Assembly (NCBI GenBank): GCA_035294325.1
Contig: DATGLE010000251.1
Coordinates: 1-15,378 of the forward strand
Source: DATGLE01 sp035294325
GTDB taxonomy: Bacteria; Chloroflexota; Ktedonobacteria; Ktedonobacterales; Ktedonobacteraceae
Direction of reading: 5' to 3'
Length of the DNA stretch: 15,378 nt
The first letter of the stretch is position 1, and each line of letters opens with the position of its first letter. The notes under the pieces were generated by a model. The model had not been told where the DNA came from and made no database searches. It saw nothing but the letters and a program-made list of their open reading frames with translations. This document shows, piece after piece, positions 6,853 through 13,239 of the stretch. A program made the translations under genes and the position numbers.

Positions 6853-6931
6853 AGACGCCCGCAAGGGGCGTCTCTACATTTTTGTGGTGTGATGATATAC
6901 GAAATGTAGAGACGCCCCTTGCGGGCGTCTT
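6852..6931. repeat. Perfect 30-bp inverted repeat with 20-base loop
   Basis: Arms 6852-6881 and 6902-6931 are perfectly complementary around a 20-base loop. Each arm is itself able to fold: AGACGCCC, then GCAAG, then GGGCGTCT. The structure could thus form one long hairpin or two small ones. It looks like a small palindromic mobile or REP-like repeat. Its outward AGACGCC ends resemble the tandem units to the left, suggesting the array grew from this element. Confidence 0.85.
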
Positions 6932-6935
6932 TGAT

Positions 6936-6959
6936 GGGTTCCCTTTGGGGTTCCCTTTG
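6936..6959. repeat. Exact 12-bp direct repeat, two copies
   Basis: GGGTTCCCTTTG occurs at 6936-6947 and again at 6948-6959, between two large hairpins. No function is evident. Confidence 0.8.
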
Positions 6960-6971
6960 TGCCTGATAAAC

Positions 6972-7027
6972 CTCCCTGTGAGGGAAGGAGGGCAGGCGGC
7001 GTCCTGCCCTCCTTCCCTCACAGGGAG
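6972..7027. repeat. Perfect 24-bp inverted repeat with 8-base loop
   Basis: Arms 6972-6995 and 7004-7027 are perfectly complementary, with loop GCGGCGTC. The stem is purine-rich on one side. It lies about 70 bases upstream of the promoter of the two-component system, so it is not in that transcript. It might end transcription coming from elsewhere or be a dispersed repeat. Confidence 0.85.
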
Positions 7028-7047
7028 TCACCGAAGGTGGCGACGAG

Positions 7048-7091
7048 TGCGAAAAGCATTAATTTCTGCTGAGAATAATGCACTTTTCGCA
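7048..7091. promoter_or_regulatory. Inverted repeat upstream of the response-regulator promoter
   Basis: TGCGAAAAG (7048-7056) and CTTTTCGCA (7083-7091) are complementary, and the match resumes inward with CATTA and TAATG after a two-base bulge. The right arm ends seven bases before the -35 box. The position suits an activator or autoregulatory site, possibly for the response regulator itself, though OmpR/PhoB-type proteins usually bind direct repeats. Confidence 0.4.
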
Positions 7092-7098
7092 AAAGGGC

Positions 7099-7127
7099 TT
7101 GCAGGTCGGTTCTTAGAAATCTATAAT
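7099..7127 (+). promoter_or_regulatory. Promoter of the two-component operon
   Basis: A -35 TTGCAG (7099-7104), a 17-base spacer and a perfect -10 TATAAT (7122-7127). Transcription should start near 7134, giving a leader of about 60 bases before the ATG at 7196. Confidence 0.75.
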
Positions 7128-7195
7128 GAAGCTTAAGAACCTGGAAATTGTTTGTCAACGCACCCTTATTATCTTTTTTAATGGAGATCGCTTTA

Positions 7196-7963
7196 ATGGG
7201 GGAAGCCAGTACGCAACAGGGCGCTTCCGGGTCAATGAACCAGGAGAAGCAGCTTTTAAAGGTACTCGTTATCGACGACGAGGAAAACATCATCGAGTTT
7301 ATCCGGTTGGGGTTGCGCTACGAAGGATTCCAGGTGGAATCGGCTCCCGACGGCGAGCAAGGAATTGTTGCGGCGCAGCGTATCGATCCCGATGTAATTA
7401 TCCTTGATATCATGCTGCCAGGCATCGATGGCCTGGAGGTCTGCCGGCGCCTGCGCTCTAATCCTACGACGCGCGATATCCCCATCCTCATGCTCACCGC
7501 TAAGGATGAAGTGCGAGATCGCATTACCGGATTACGCACGGGTGCGGATGATTATCTTACCAAACCGTTCGATTTCGATGAACTACTGGAGCGTATCCGG
7601 GCGATCCTGCGTCGCCAGAAACGGGCAGCGCAGGGAGGCGTGGGTGAGGGAGAGGGCGGGGGTCAGATATTACAATTCGGTGATCTGCGCCTGAATACGG
7701 CGACGCGTGAGGTAACGCGCGGAGACCGGCAGATCGAATTGACTGCAACCGAATACAATCTGCTCCACCTTTTCATGAGTCATCCCCGACAGGTGCTGGA
7801 CCGGCAGACGATCCTTAATCGCGTCTGGGGTTATGATTTTCTTGGTGAAACGAACATTATCGAGGTCTATGTTCGCTATTTGCGTGAGAAAATCGAAGAC
7901 TCGCCAAGTTCACCCCGCCTCATTCAAACGGTACGCAGCGTTGGCTATGTTTTGAAGGGATAG
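7196..7963 (+). CDS. OmpR/PhoB-family response regulator
   Basis: A 255-residue two-component regulator. The receiver domain (about 22-138) has the acidic pair Asp27-Asp28, phosphoacceptor Asp71 in ILDIMLPG, Thr101 and Lys123 in TKPF. A Gly/Glu-rich linker (about 144-157) joins it to a winged-helix DNA-binding domain (158-255) with the typical ELTATEYNLLHLFMSHP and RVWGYDF motifs and the final TVRSVGYVLKG. All residues needed for phosphotransfer are present. I chose the ATG at 7196 because GGAG lies nine bases upstream. TTG 7148, ATG 7181 and ATG 7235 are in frame but less supported. The kinase gene follows after 16 bases, so the two are surely cotranscribed. The layout resembles PhoP/PhoR-type systems; the target genes are unknown. 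Confidence 0.95.
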   Translation: MGEASTQQGASGSMNQEKQLLKVLVIDDEENIIEFIRLGLRYEGFQVESAPDGEQGIVAAQRIDPDVIILDIMLPGIDGLEVCRRLRSNPTTRDIPILMLTAKDEVRDRITGLRTGADDYLTKPFDFDELLERIRAILRRQKRAAQGGVGEGEGGGQILQFGDLRLNTATREVTRGDRQIELTATEYNLLHLFMSHPRQVLDRQTILNRVWGYDFLGETNIIEVYVRYLREKIEDSPSSPRLIQTVRSVGYVLKG

Positions 7964-7979
7964 AAGTGAGGAGCAGCGT

Positions 7980-9245
7980 TTGTTTGTGCAGCGGAGTTTC
8001 AGCAGTATGACAGAAGCCGAGGGCAGTGGAGCAAAGGATCAATCAGCGACCGAGGAGGTTCACCAGGATCAGGCGTCCGAGAGCTCGTCTCTAACTCCAG
8101 AACCGGATCACGCAGCCAGAATTTCAACGATGGATCTGATGGCTTCCGTGCCAGCCTCCAATGGTGAAGGTGCGCGGCAGGATGCCCCGCGCTGGCTGCG
8201 CCCGTTTTTTAGCCTGCGTATCCAACTCATAGTTGTCTATGGCCTGATCCTGGTCCTGGTTGTGCTCCTGGTGGGATCCCTGGCGTATCAGGGTCTTCCT
8301 CTCGTCCTCACCATATTACTTGCCTGCGGCATAACCGCGCTGGGCATTGTCCTGGCCTTTGTCTTTTCTACACTGCTGCTGCGCCCGCTCTGGCGCCTTA
8401 CCGACGCGGCCCAGGCCATTGCCGTCGGCGATCTCAAGCAGCGCGCGCGGCTTCCCCTGCGCCTGCCCCCCCAGGACGAGGTTGATCGACTGGCCGGGAG
8501 CCTCAACGAGATGGTTTTACGGCTTGAGCATGCCGAGGAGATGCAACACAGCGCTGAGGAGCGTTTCAGGCGTTTCTTCTCGGACGCCTCGCACCAGTTG
8601 CGCACGCCGCTCACCTCGCTACGCGGTTTTACCGAAGTACTCATGCGCGGAGCGAAGGATGATCCCGAAACGGCTTTGCGCGTATTGAAACGTATGAAAA
8701 GCGAGGCCGAGCGCATGACCGTCCTCATCAACGCTCTTTTGACGCTCTCCCGCCTTGATGATGGACAACTACTCAAAACGCAGTACTTCGATCTGGCCGA
8801 AGTGGCGATGGAGGAGATAGAGCAGGCCAGGGCGCTGGCCGGCGTTGATCGCCAGATCACCCTGGAGCGCAATACGCAGCAGGTCCTGGGCATCCAGGCC
8901 GATAAAGAGCGCATCAAGCAGTTGCTTTTCATTCTACTCGATAACGCCATCAAGCATGGCCGTCCCGCGCCCGATGGCAGGGTTACGCTGCGCCTGGATA
9001 AGCGCGGCGAGGAGGCCATCATCCAGGTCATCGACAATGGCGATGGCATTGCCAAAGATGATCTCGACCATATCTTTGACTCGTTCTATCGCGGACGCCC
9101 GGGTGCCCAGGGCACCCCCGTCATCGGCGCTGGCCTGGGACTCACCATCGCGCAGGCCATTGTGCGCGCCCATCACGGCAGCATTGCTGTCCAGAGCGAA
9201 CCCGGCAGGACCGAATTCATAGTAGCTCTGCCCGGCGTGAACTAA
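7980..9245 (+). CDS. Two-component sensor histidine kinase, HAMP-containing, minimal external loop
   Basis: A 421-residue membrane kinase, partner of the preceding response regulator. Order of parts: a polar cytoplasmic N-terminus (1-78), membrane helix 1 (about 82-103), a loop of only a few residues, membrane helix 2 (about 107-133), HAMP (about 135-187), dimerisation domain with phosphoacceptor His205 in SDASHQLRTPLTSL, and the ATPase domain with N-box Asn322 (DNAIKHG), G1 DNGDGI (352-357) and G2 GAGLGL (383-388). All catalytic motifs are intact. With almost no external domain it fits intramembrane-sensing kinases, which respond to membrane state or a partner membrane protein. Start: TTG 7980 with GAGGAG six bases upstream; the ATG at 8007 with GGAG ten bases upstream is a real alternative, nine residues shorter. 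Confidence 0.93.
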   Translation: MFVQRSFSSMTEAEGSGAKDQSATEEVHQDQASESSSLTPEPDHAARISTMDLMASVPASNGEGARQDAPRWLRPFFSLRIQLIVVYGLILVLVVLLVGSLAYQGLPLVLTILLACGITALGIVLAFVFSTLLLRPLWRLTDAAQAIAVGDLKQRARLPLRLPPQDEVDRLAGSLNEMVLRLEHAEEMQHSAEERFRRFFSDASHQLRTPLTSLRGFTEVLMRGAKDDPETALRVLKRMKSEAERMTVLINALLTLSRLDDGQLLKTQYFDLAEVAMEEIEQARALAGVDRQITLERNTQQVLGIQADKERIKQLLFILLDNAIKHGRPAPDGRVTLRLDKRGEEAIIQVIDNGDGIAKDDLDHIFDSFYRGRPGAQGTPVIGAGLGLTIAQAIVRAHHGSIAVQSEPGRTEFIVALPGVN

Positions 9246-9304
9246 ATCCTGACACATTCCTGCACACCTGCTTTAAGCATCCCCTATCATCTTTCCTAAT
9301 GTCG

Positions 9305-9334
9305 TTGAACCTTTTCTTGCCACTGTGATACACT
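9305..9334 (+). promoter_or_regulatory. Possible promoter for the dehydrogenase-like gene
   Basis: TTGAAC (9305-9310), an 18-base spacer and TACACT (9329-9334) give a moderate match to the housekeeping promoter. It is the best candidate between the kinase stop and the next gene. The resulting leader of about 220 bases would include the large palindrome. Confidence 0.3.
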
Positions 9335-9358
9335 ACCCGAAACGGGCAAGGCTTTTTT
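9316..9358 (+). terminator. Possible weak terminator after the kinase gene
   Basis: CTTGCC (9316-9321) can pair with GGCAAG (9345-9350) around a long loop, or CCCG/CGGG (9336-9346) can form a 4-bp stem. Six T follow at 9353-9358. Both stems are poor, so termination here is only a suggestion. Confidence 0.3.
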
Positions 9359-9414
9359 AGAGTGTGTCTGAGTTCTGATGCAATTGGCTGCTCGCGCCTA
9401 CAGCGCTCGTCTTC

Positions 9415-9469
9415 TGTATATTATGTTGTGGAAGATGCGCGAAGCGCATCTTCCACAACATAATATACA
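9415..9469. repeat. Perfect 26-bp inverted repeat with 3-base loop
   Basis: Arms 9415-9440 and 9444-9469 are exactly complementary around GAA. The outer half is AT-rich (TGTATATTATG) and the inner half GC-rich (GAAGATGCGC). It sits about 90 bases before the ATG at 9561 and would form a very stable hairpin in the leader RNA, or a cruciform in DNA. The rest of the 315-base gap holds the promoter and terminator candidates above. Nothing else was seen in it. Confidence 0.9.
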
Positions 9470-9560
9470 TTTCTGGCGCGGCACAGCCGCGCGAAGGTCA
9501 GGCCGGGGTGGGGCGAGGACGCGGAGCATCAGACCCTCTCTCAGTGAAGGTAGTGTAGTT

Positions 9561-11672
9561 ATGTGGACTTCAACACTGGATCTCAATCCGAAACGGGTAG
9601 TGGCCGCGCGGCTCCTCGGGCTGATCTGGCCCGGCGTCTACTACTCTAATATCGCGCCCCTGCGCATAGAGAACCTGCCCCGTCAATCGCTGCCCCTGCC
9701 CACCTGGGTGCGAGTGCGCAATCGCCTGGCTGGCATCAGCGCCGCTGATCTGCGCCTGATCGCCGCGCGCGGCGATACACGCATTGCTGCGGCAGCTATC
9801 CCCTACCGGCACAGCGCTTACGTCGGGCGTGAGGTGGTAGGCGAGGTCATCGAGATCGGCGATGAGGTAAAGCGCCTGGGTGTTGGTGATCGCGTAGCGC
9901 TCCAATATAATCCCAACTGCGTATCGGCGGGTGTGCAGCAGTTGTGCCGTTCGTGCGCCTCCGGTAACTATAACCTCTGCGAATACGGTCCGCTGCCGGG
10001 ACCAAAGCCCGCCGGCGGCGGCTGGAGCGAGGAGATGCTGGTACACGAGCAGCAGCTTTTCCGCGTCCCTCCCGCGTTAAGTGATGAGCAGGCGGTGCTG
10101 CTCGAACCTGCGGCTGCGGCGCTCCACGCCGTTCTGCGCCGTTTGCCGCAGCCGGATGATCGCGTACTGATTATCGGAGCCGGTGCCGTTGGCCTGCTCA
10201 CCCTCCAGACGCTGCGGGCGCTCGTTCCTCAGGCGGAGATCAGTGTCCTGGCGCGCCATTCCTTTCAGGTAGAACAGGCGACGCGCCTGGGAGCCGCCCA
10301 CATCATTTATCCGCAAGATAGCTATATTGGTATACAGCGCGTAACGCAGGCCCGGCTCTATCACGGCGCGCTCGGCAACCGCACGCTGCTGGGCGGCTAC
10401 GACCTGATTTACGATACCATCGGGCAGCGCAAAACTCTGCATCACGCCCTGCGCTGGGTGCGGGCGCGCGCCACTGTTGTGCTCGTCGGAGTCAGCCCCA
10501 ACATGATGCACCTCGACCTGACGCCCGTCTGGAACCGCGAGATCGATCTGCTCGGTTCGTCGGGCCAGGGCATGGAAGTATGGCCCATCGGGAGCAGCGA
10601 GCAGCAATCCACTTTTAGCATTGCAGCGGAGATGATCGCAGCGGGACAGCTTCACCCCGAACAATTGATTACCCATCACTTCGCCTTGCCCGATTATCGC
10701 AATGCACTGATGACCGCGATGAATAAGGGGCATAGCCGTGCTACCAGAGTTGTCTTTGACTATGCTTTGCAGCCGGCATCGGTAGTTCCTACGGTGCGCG
10801 CCTCCGCTGCTGCCCGCTCATATCGCCCGGCTGCCGTAACCCCGCAGCGCGCGACACGACCACTCTTGCGCAGCAATACGTATACGGAGTCGGCTGATCT
10901 TCCGGTGACGCCGCTGCCCCTCTTCGAGCCAGATCCGCTTATCCCAATGCAGGCGGCGCCAGAAGACCAGAATCTTCCCTTTGCGTCTGAGGATGTAGAC
11001 GACGACCTGGAGGATACGCTGGTAGCCATGCCGGCCATCCGAAAACCGGCCCGGCCAGAATATGCGGAGCCGGAAGCGGGGCCAGCCATTCCCGCGCAGC
11101 CTTCTGAAACGGTGGAAGCAGAGCCAACCATCCCCGCGCAGCGGGAGGAGACAGTGGAACCGGAGCTGGCAGCCTCAACGCAATGGGATGATATGCAGGT
11201 AGCGGAGCCGGAGCTGGCGGCCTCGACGCAGCAGGGTAATGCAGTGGAACAGGAAGGGCCTGTTTTCGCGGTCCCTGCAATCCCTTTCAACGTTGAAGCT
11301 GCCGCAGCCGCAAGCGAAGCGGAACCGGCTGCCGAACTCGATGAAATCGAGCTGTCTATCGTTGAAACAACCTCTGAGGAGAAAGATAGCGTTGCAGAAG
11401 CGGCGGCAGAGGAGGCTGCGGATGCCGAAGCCGTCGCGATAGAGGCGCCTGTTGCCGGGCCGCCTGCTGAAACACCCGGGGTGAATGCGAGCGTTGCGGA
11501 AACGCCGCTACAGCCGGATGAAGTGCCCCCGCCTTCCGATGCCATAATGAATGGCATGGAGAGCGAGGAGAGTGCTACGGGAGACGCCGCCGGGGCGCTG
11601 CTCCCGGCGGGCAAACCGCCGCATAGACAGCGCTCGCCGCGCTCTCGCAAGAAAAGCCGAAGAAACTCATAA
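9561..11672 (+). CDS. Medium-chain dehydrogenase/reductase-like protein with degenerate zinc site and long acidic C-terminal tail
   Basis: 703 residues. Residues 1-405 follow the zinc-type alcohol dehydrogenase fold: an N-terminal GroES-like domain, a Rossmann motif GAGAVG (206-211) for NAD(P), and a final helix region. The catalytic-zinc positions look substituted: the usual GIC.. reads GISAADL (Ser60) and the usual GHE reads GRE (Arg90), although Glu91 and Glu182 (LLEP) remain. The structural lobe keeps Cys129, Cys132 and Cys140, but the first cysteine is displaced to Cys120. Residues 406-703 are Ala/Glu/Pro-rich, with degenerate repeats around IPAQ/EETVE and EPELAASTQ, and end in a basic tail (RSPRSRKKSRRNS). 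It is probably an NAD(P)-binding protein without classical zinc catalysis; substrate and role are unknown. I chose the ATG at 9561, preceded by GAAGG. An upstream in-frame ATG at 9378 would translate the palindrome. Confidence 0.85.
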   Translation: MWTSTLDLNPKRVVAARLLGLIWPGVYYSNIAPLRIENLPRQSLPLPTWVRVRNRLAGISAADLRLIAARGDTRIAAAAIPYRHSAYVGREVVGEVIEIGDEVKRLGVGDRVALQYNPNCVSAGVQQLCRSCASGNYNLCEYGPLPGPKPAGGGWSEEMLVHEQQLFRVPPALSDEQAVLLEPAAAALHAVLRRLPQPDDRVLIIGAGAVGLLTLQTLRALVPQAEISVLARHSFQVEQATRLGAAHIIYPQDSYIGIQRVTQARLYHGALGNRTLLGGYDLIYDTIGQRKTLHHALRWVRARATVVLVGVSPNMMHLDLTPVWNREIDLLGSSGQGMEVWPIGSSEQQSTFSIAAEMIAAGQLHPEQLITHHFALPDYRNALMTAMNKGHSRATRVVFDYALQPASVVPTVRASAAARSYRPAAVTPQRATRPLLRSNTYTESADLPVTPLPLFEPDPLIPMQAAPEDQNLPFASEDVDDDLEDTLVAMPAIRKPARPEYAEPEAGPAIPAQPSETVEAEPTIPAQREETVEPELAASTQWDDMQVAEPELAASTQQGNAVEQEGPVFAVPAIPFNVEAAAAASEAEPAAELDEIELSIVETTSEEKDSVAEAAAEEAADAEAVAIEAPVAGPPAETPGVNASVAETPLQPDEVPPPSDAIMNGMESEESATGDAAGALLPAGKPPHRQRSPRSRKKSRRNS

Positions 11673-11729
11673 AGATGAAAAGATGCAGAAGGACGCCCTT
11701 CTGCATCTTTTCATCTTTATGAGTTTCTT
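11660..11729. terminator. Perfect 33-bp inverted repeat between convergent genes
   Basis: Arms 11660-11692 and 11697-11729 are exactly complementary around ACGC. The left arm contains the last three codons and the stop of the dehydrogenase-like gene. The hspR stop lies just beyond the right arm, on the other strand. The arms are A/T-rich at the base, so T-rich stretches occur at the exit on either strand. The position between two converging genes fits a bidirectional terminator. Confidence 0.75.
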
Positions 11730-11737
11730 TATAAGTA

Positions 11738-12115
11738 TTATGAAGATGAGGCCGAGCCGCGCTGCAAGCGCTCGATAATCTCCTTGAGCCGGCGCGTCTC
11801 GCTCTCGTGCTGGTTGCGCAACTGCGCTATCTCCTCTTCCAACTCCACCTGCATCTGCTCCATGCGATCCTTCATATGCAGAATAGCTTCGACGCCGGCA
11901 AGATTCACGCCGAGGTCGCGCATCAAGCTGCGGATATGCACAACGCGCTCGATATCGCGGTCCGAGTAGAGCCGGGGGCTGTGCGGGCTGTTCCCCTTGC
12001 GCGCGGGCGAGATCAGTCCCAGGCGTTCGTAGTGGCGCAGCGTTTGTTCATGCACTGCGGCTTTCTGTGCGGCCACGCTGATGATATACCAGGCACCATC
12101 ACTTTTCTCAGGCAT
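11738..12115 (-). CDS. hspR: Heat-shock regulator HspR, MerR family
   Basis: A 125-residue MerR-type regulator with the HspR pattern: YIISVAAQKAAVHEQTLRHYERLGLISPAR (10-39), RLYSDRDIERV (48-58) and LGVNLAGVEAILHMK (68-82). A charged, probably coiled-coil helix (83-118) for dimerisation follows. Known HspR proteins repress heat-shock operons by binding HAIR sites and use DnaK as co-repressor. Here the gene is the last of grpE-dnaJ-hspR, 23 bases after dnaJ, and a HAIR-like site overlaps the grpE promoter, which points to autoregulation. The ATG has AAAGGAG about nine bases upstream. No cysteine or metal site is seen, consistent with HspR rather than a metal-sensing MerR. The Ser-rich end (SASSS) lies against the terminator hairpin. 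Confidence 0.92.
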   Translation of the reverse strand: MPEKSDGAWYIISVAAQKAAVHEQTLRHYERLGLISPARKGNSPHSPRLYSDRDIERVVHIRSLMRDLGVNLAGVEAILHMKDRMEQMQVELEEEIAQLRNQHESETRRLKEIIERLQRGSASSS

Positions 12116-12138
12116 GATAAGGCACTCCTTTCGCTGCG

Positions 12139-13161
12139 CTATGAATGGACCTCGACGCCACGGCTGCGCGCGAGCTTCTCGAACAGCCCTCGTTCCTCAT
12201 GCGAGAGATGCATAGGCAGGACAACCTTGACACGAGCATAGAGGTTGCCGTTCCCCTCGCCGCGCAGGCGTGGCATACCCTTGCCAGCGAGACGGAACAT
12301 GCGGTTATTCTGCGTCTCTGGCGGAATTGTCAGCATCAACCTGCGGCCATCGGGCGTCGGCACGGGCACCTCGCCGCCGAGCATGGCCTTGACCAGTTCG
12401 ACATCGACATCGGTATAGAGATCGTCGCCTTTACGCTCAAACGTTGGATCGGGCTTCACGCTGATTACCAGGTAGAGGTCGCCGCGCGGCCCGCCGCCGA
12501 TGCCGGGCTGACCTTCGCCCGCCACGCGAATACGCGAGCCATTATCGACGCCGGCGGGGATCTTCACCTGGATGCGTTTGTTGCGCGGGACCACGCCCTG
12601 CCCGTTACAGGTTGAGCACAGCCTGTTCCCGACCTCGCCGGTGCCCTGACATGTCGGGCAAACCTCGGTTGACTGAATATTGAAGGTGCGTGTGCTGCCG
12701 GTATAGGCTTCCTGCAGCGTGACCTCTACGGGCTGCTCGATATCTTCTCCCGCGCGGCGCCGGAAATCGCTGCGCATGCCTCCAGTGCTGGTGCGCCCGG
12801 TGGCCCCGCGTCCAAACAGCGCCTCGAAGAAATCGGAAAAGCCTGTCGATCCCATCGTATCGAAGTCGAAGGGCACGCCGCCACGAGGATTATATTGATA
12901 GGTGCGCCTCGTGCCTGCGCCGGAGAAACCAAACTGTTCCTGCCAGTTGGGACCAAGCGTGTCATACTTGCGACGCTTCTCGGGATCTGAGAGCACCTCG
13001 TATGCCTCGTTGATCTCCTTGAACTTCTCTTCCGCCTTCTTGTCGCCGGGATTTACGTCGGGATGGTACTTACGCGCCAGCTTACGAAAGGCTTTCTTGA
13101 TATCGTCGGCGCTTGCCCCGCGCGCAACGCCAAGTATTTTGTAATAATCTTTATAGTCCAT
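12139..13161 (-). CDS. dnaJ: DnaJ/CbpA-type co-chaperone with reduced zinc finger
   Basis: A 340-residue Hsp40 that delivers substrates to DnaK and stimulates its ATPase. The J domain (about 4-68) has the essential HPD at 33-35. A Gly/Phe-rich linker (about 77-120) follows. Then comes the C-terminal peptide-binding region, which holds only two CXXCXGXG motifs, CPTCQGTG (168-175) and CSTCNGQG (182-189), instead of four. One zinc could still be bound. The two beta-barrel domains look complete (IPAGVDNGSRIRVAGEGQPG; PTPDGRRLMLTIPPETQNN). The reduced finger puts it between canonical DnaJ, which has four motifs and about 370-380 residues, and CbpA, which has none. It lies in the grpE-dnaJ-hspR operon. 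The ATG start is preceded by GAGGG at seven bases. Confidence 0.93.
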   Translation of the reverse strand: MDYKDYYKILGVARGASADDIKKAFRKLARKYHPDVNPGDKKAEEKFKEINEAYEVLSDPEKRRKYDTLGPNWQEQFGFSGAGTRRTYQYNPRGGVPFDFDTMGSTGFSDFFEALFGRGATGRTSTGGMRSDFRRRAGEDIEQPVEVTLQEAYTGSTRTFNIQSTEVCPTCQGTGEVGNRLCSTCNGQGVVPRNKRIQVKIPAGVDNGSRIRVAGEGQPGIGGGPRGDLYLVISVKPDPTFERKGDDLYTDVDVELVKAMLGGEVPVPTPDGRRLMLTIPPETQNNRMFRLAGKGMPRLRGEGNGNLYARVKVVLPMHLSHEERGLFEKLARSRGVEVHS

Positions 13162-13239
13162 ATCCCAGCCCTCTTTTGTTCTTCTCGATGGAGCACGCGC
13201 CCGCGCTTCCTATGCGCATGCCAGCTCCTCTATGCATGG

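Noticed and set aside
6791..6860. CRISPR-like array
   Set aside because: The units abut with no unique spacers and differ only in G-run length, and no cas gene is nearby.
6557..7136. Several 90-120 residue open frames across the repeat cluster, both strands
   Set aside because: They are generated by the tandem and inverted repeats, are dominated by Arg/Gly/Pro, and lack ribosome binding sites and conserved motifs.
9378..9560. N-terminal extension of 61 residues for the dehydrogenase-like protein
   Set aside because: It would translate the whole 55-nt palindrome and a Gly/Arg-rich stretch with no resemblance to the family. The ATG at 9561 has a ribosome binding site and starts close to where the fold begins.
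10760..11650. 296-residue Ser/Ala-rich open frame on the minus strand
   Set aside because: It is the antisense shadow of the Ala/Glu/Pro-rich tail. Its composition is fully explained by the opposite strand.
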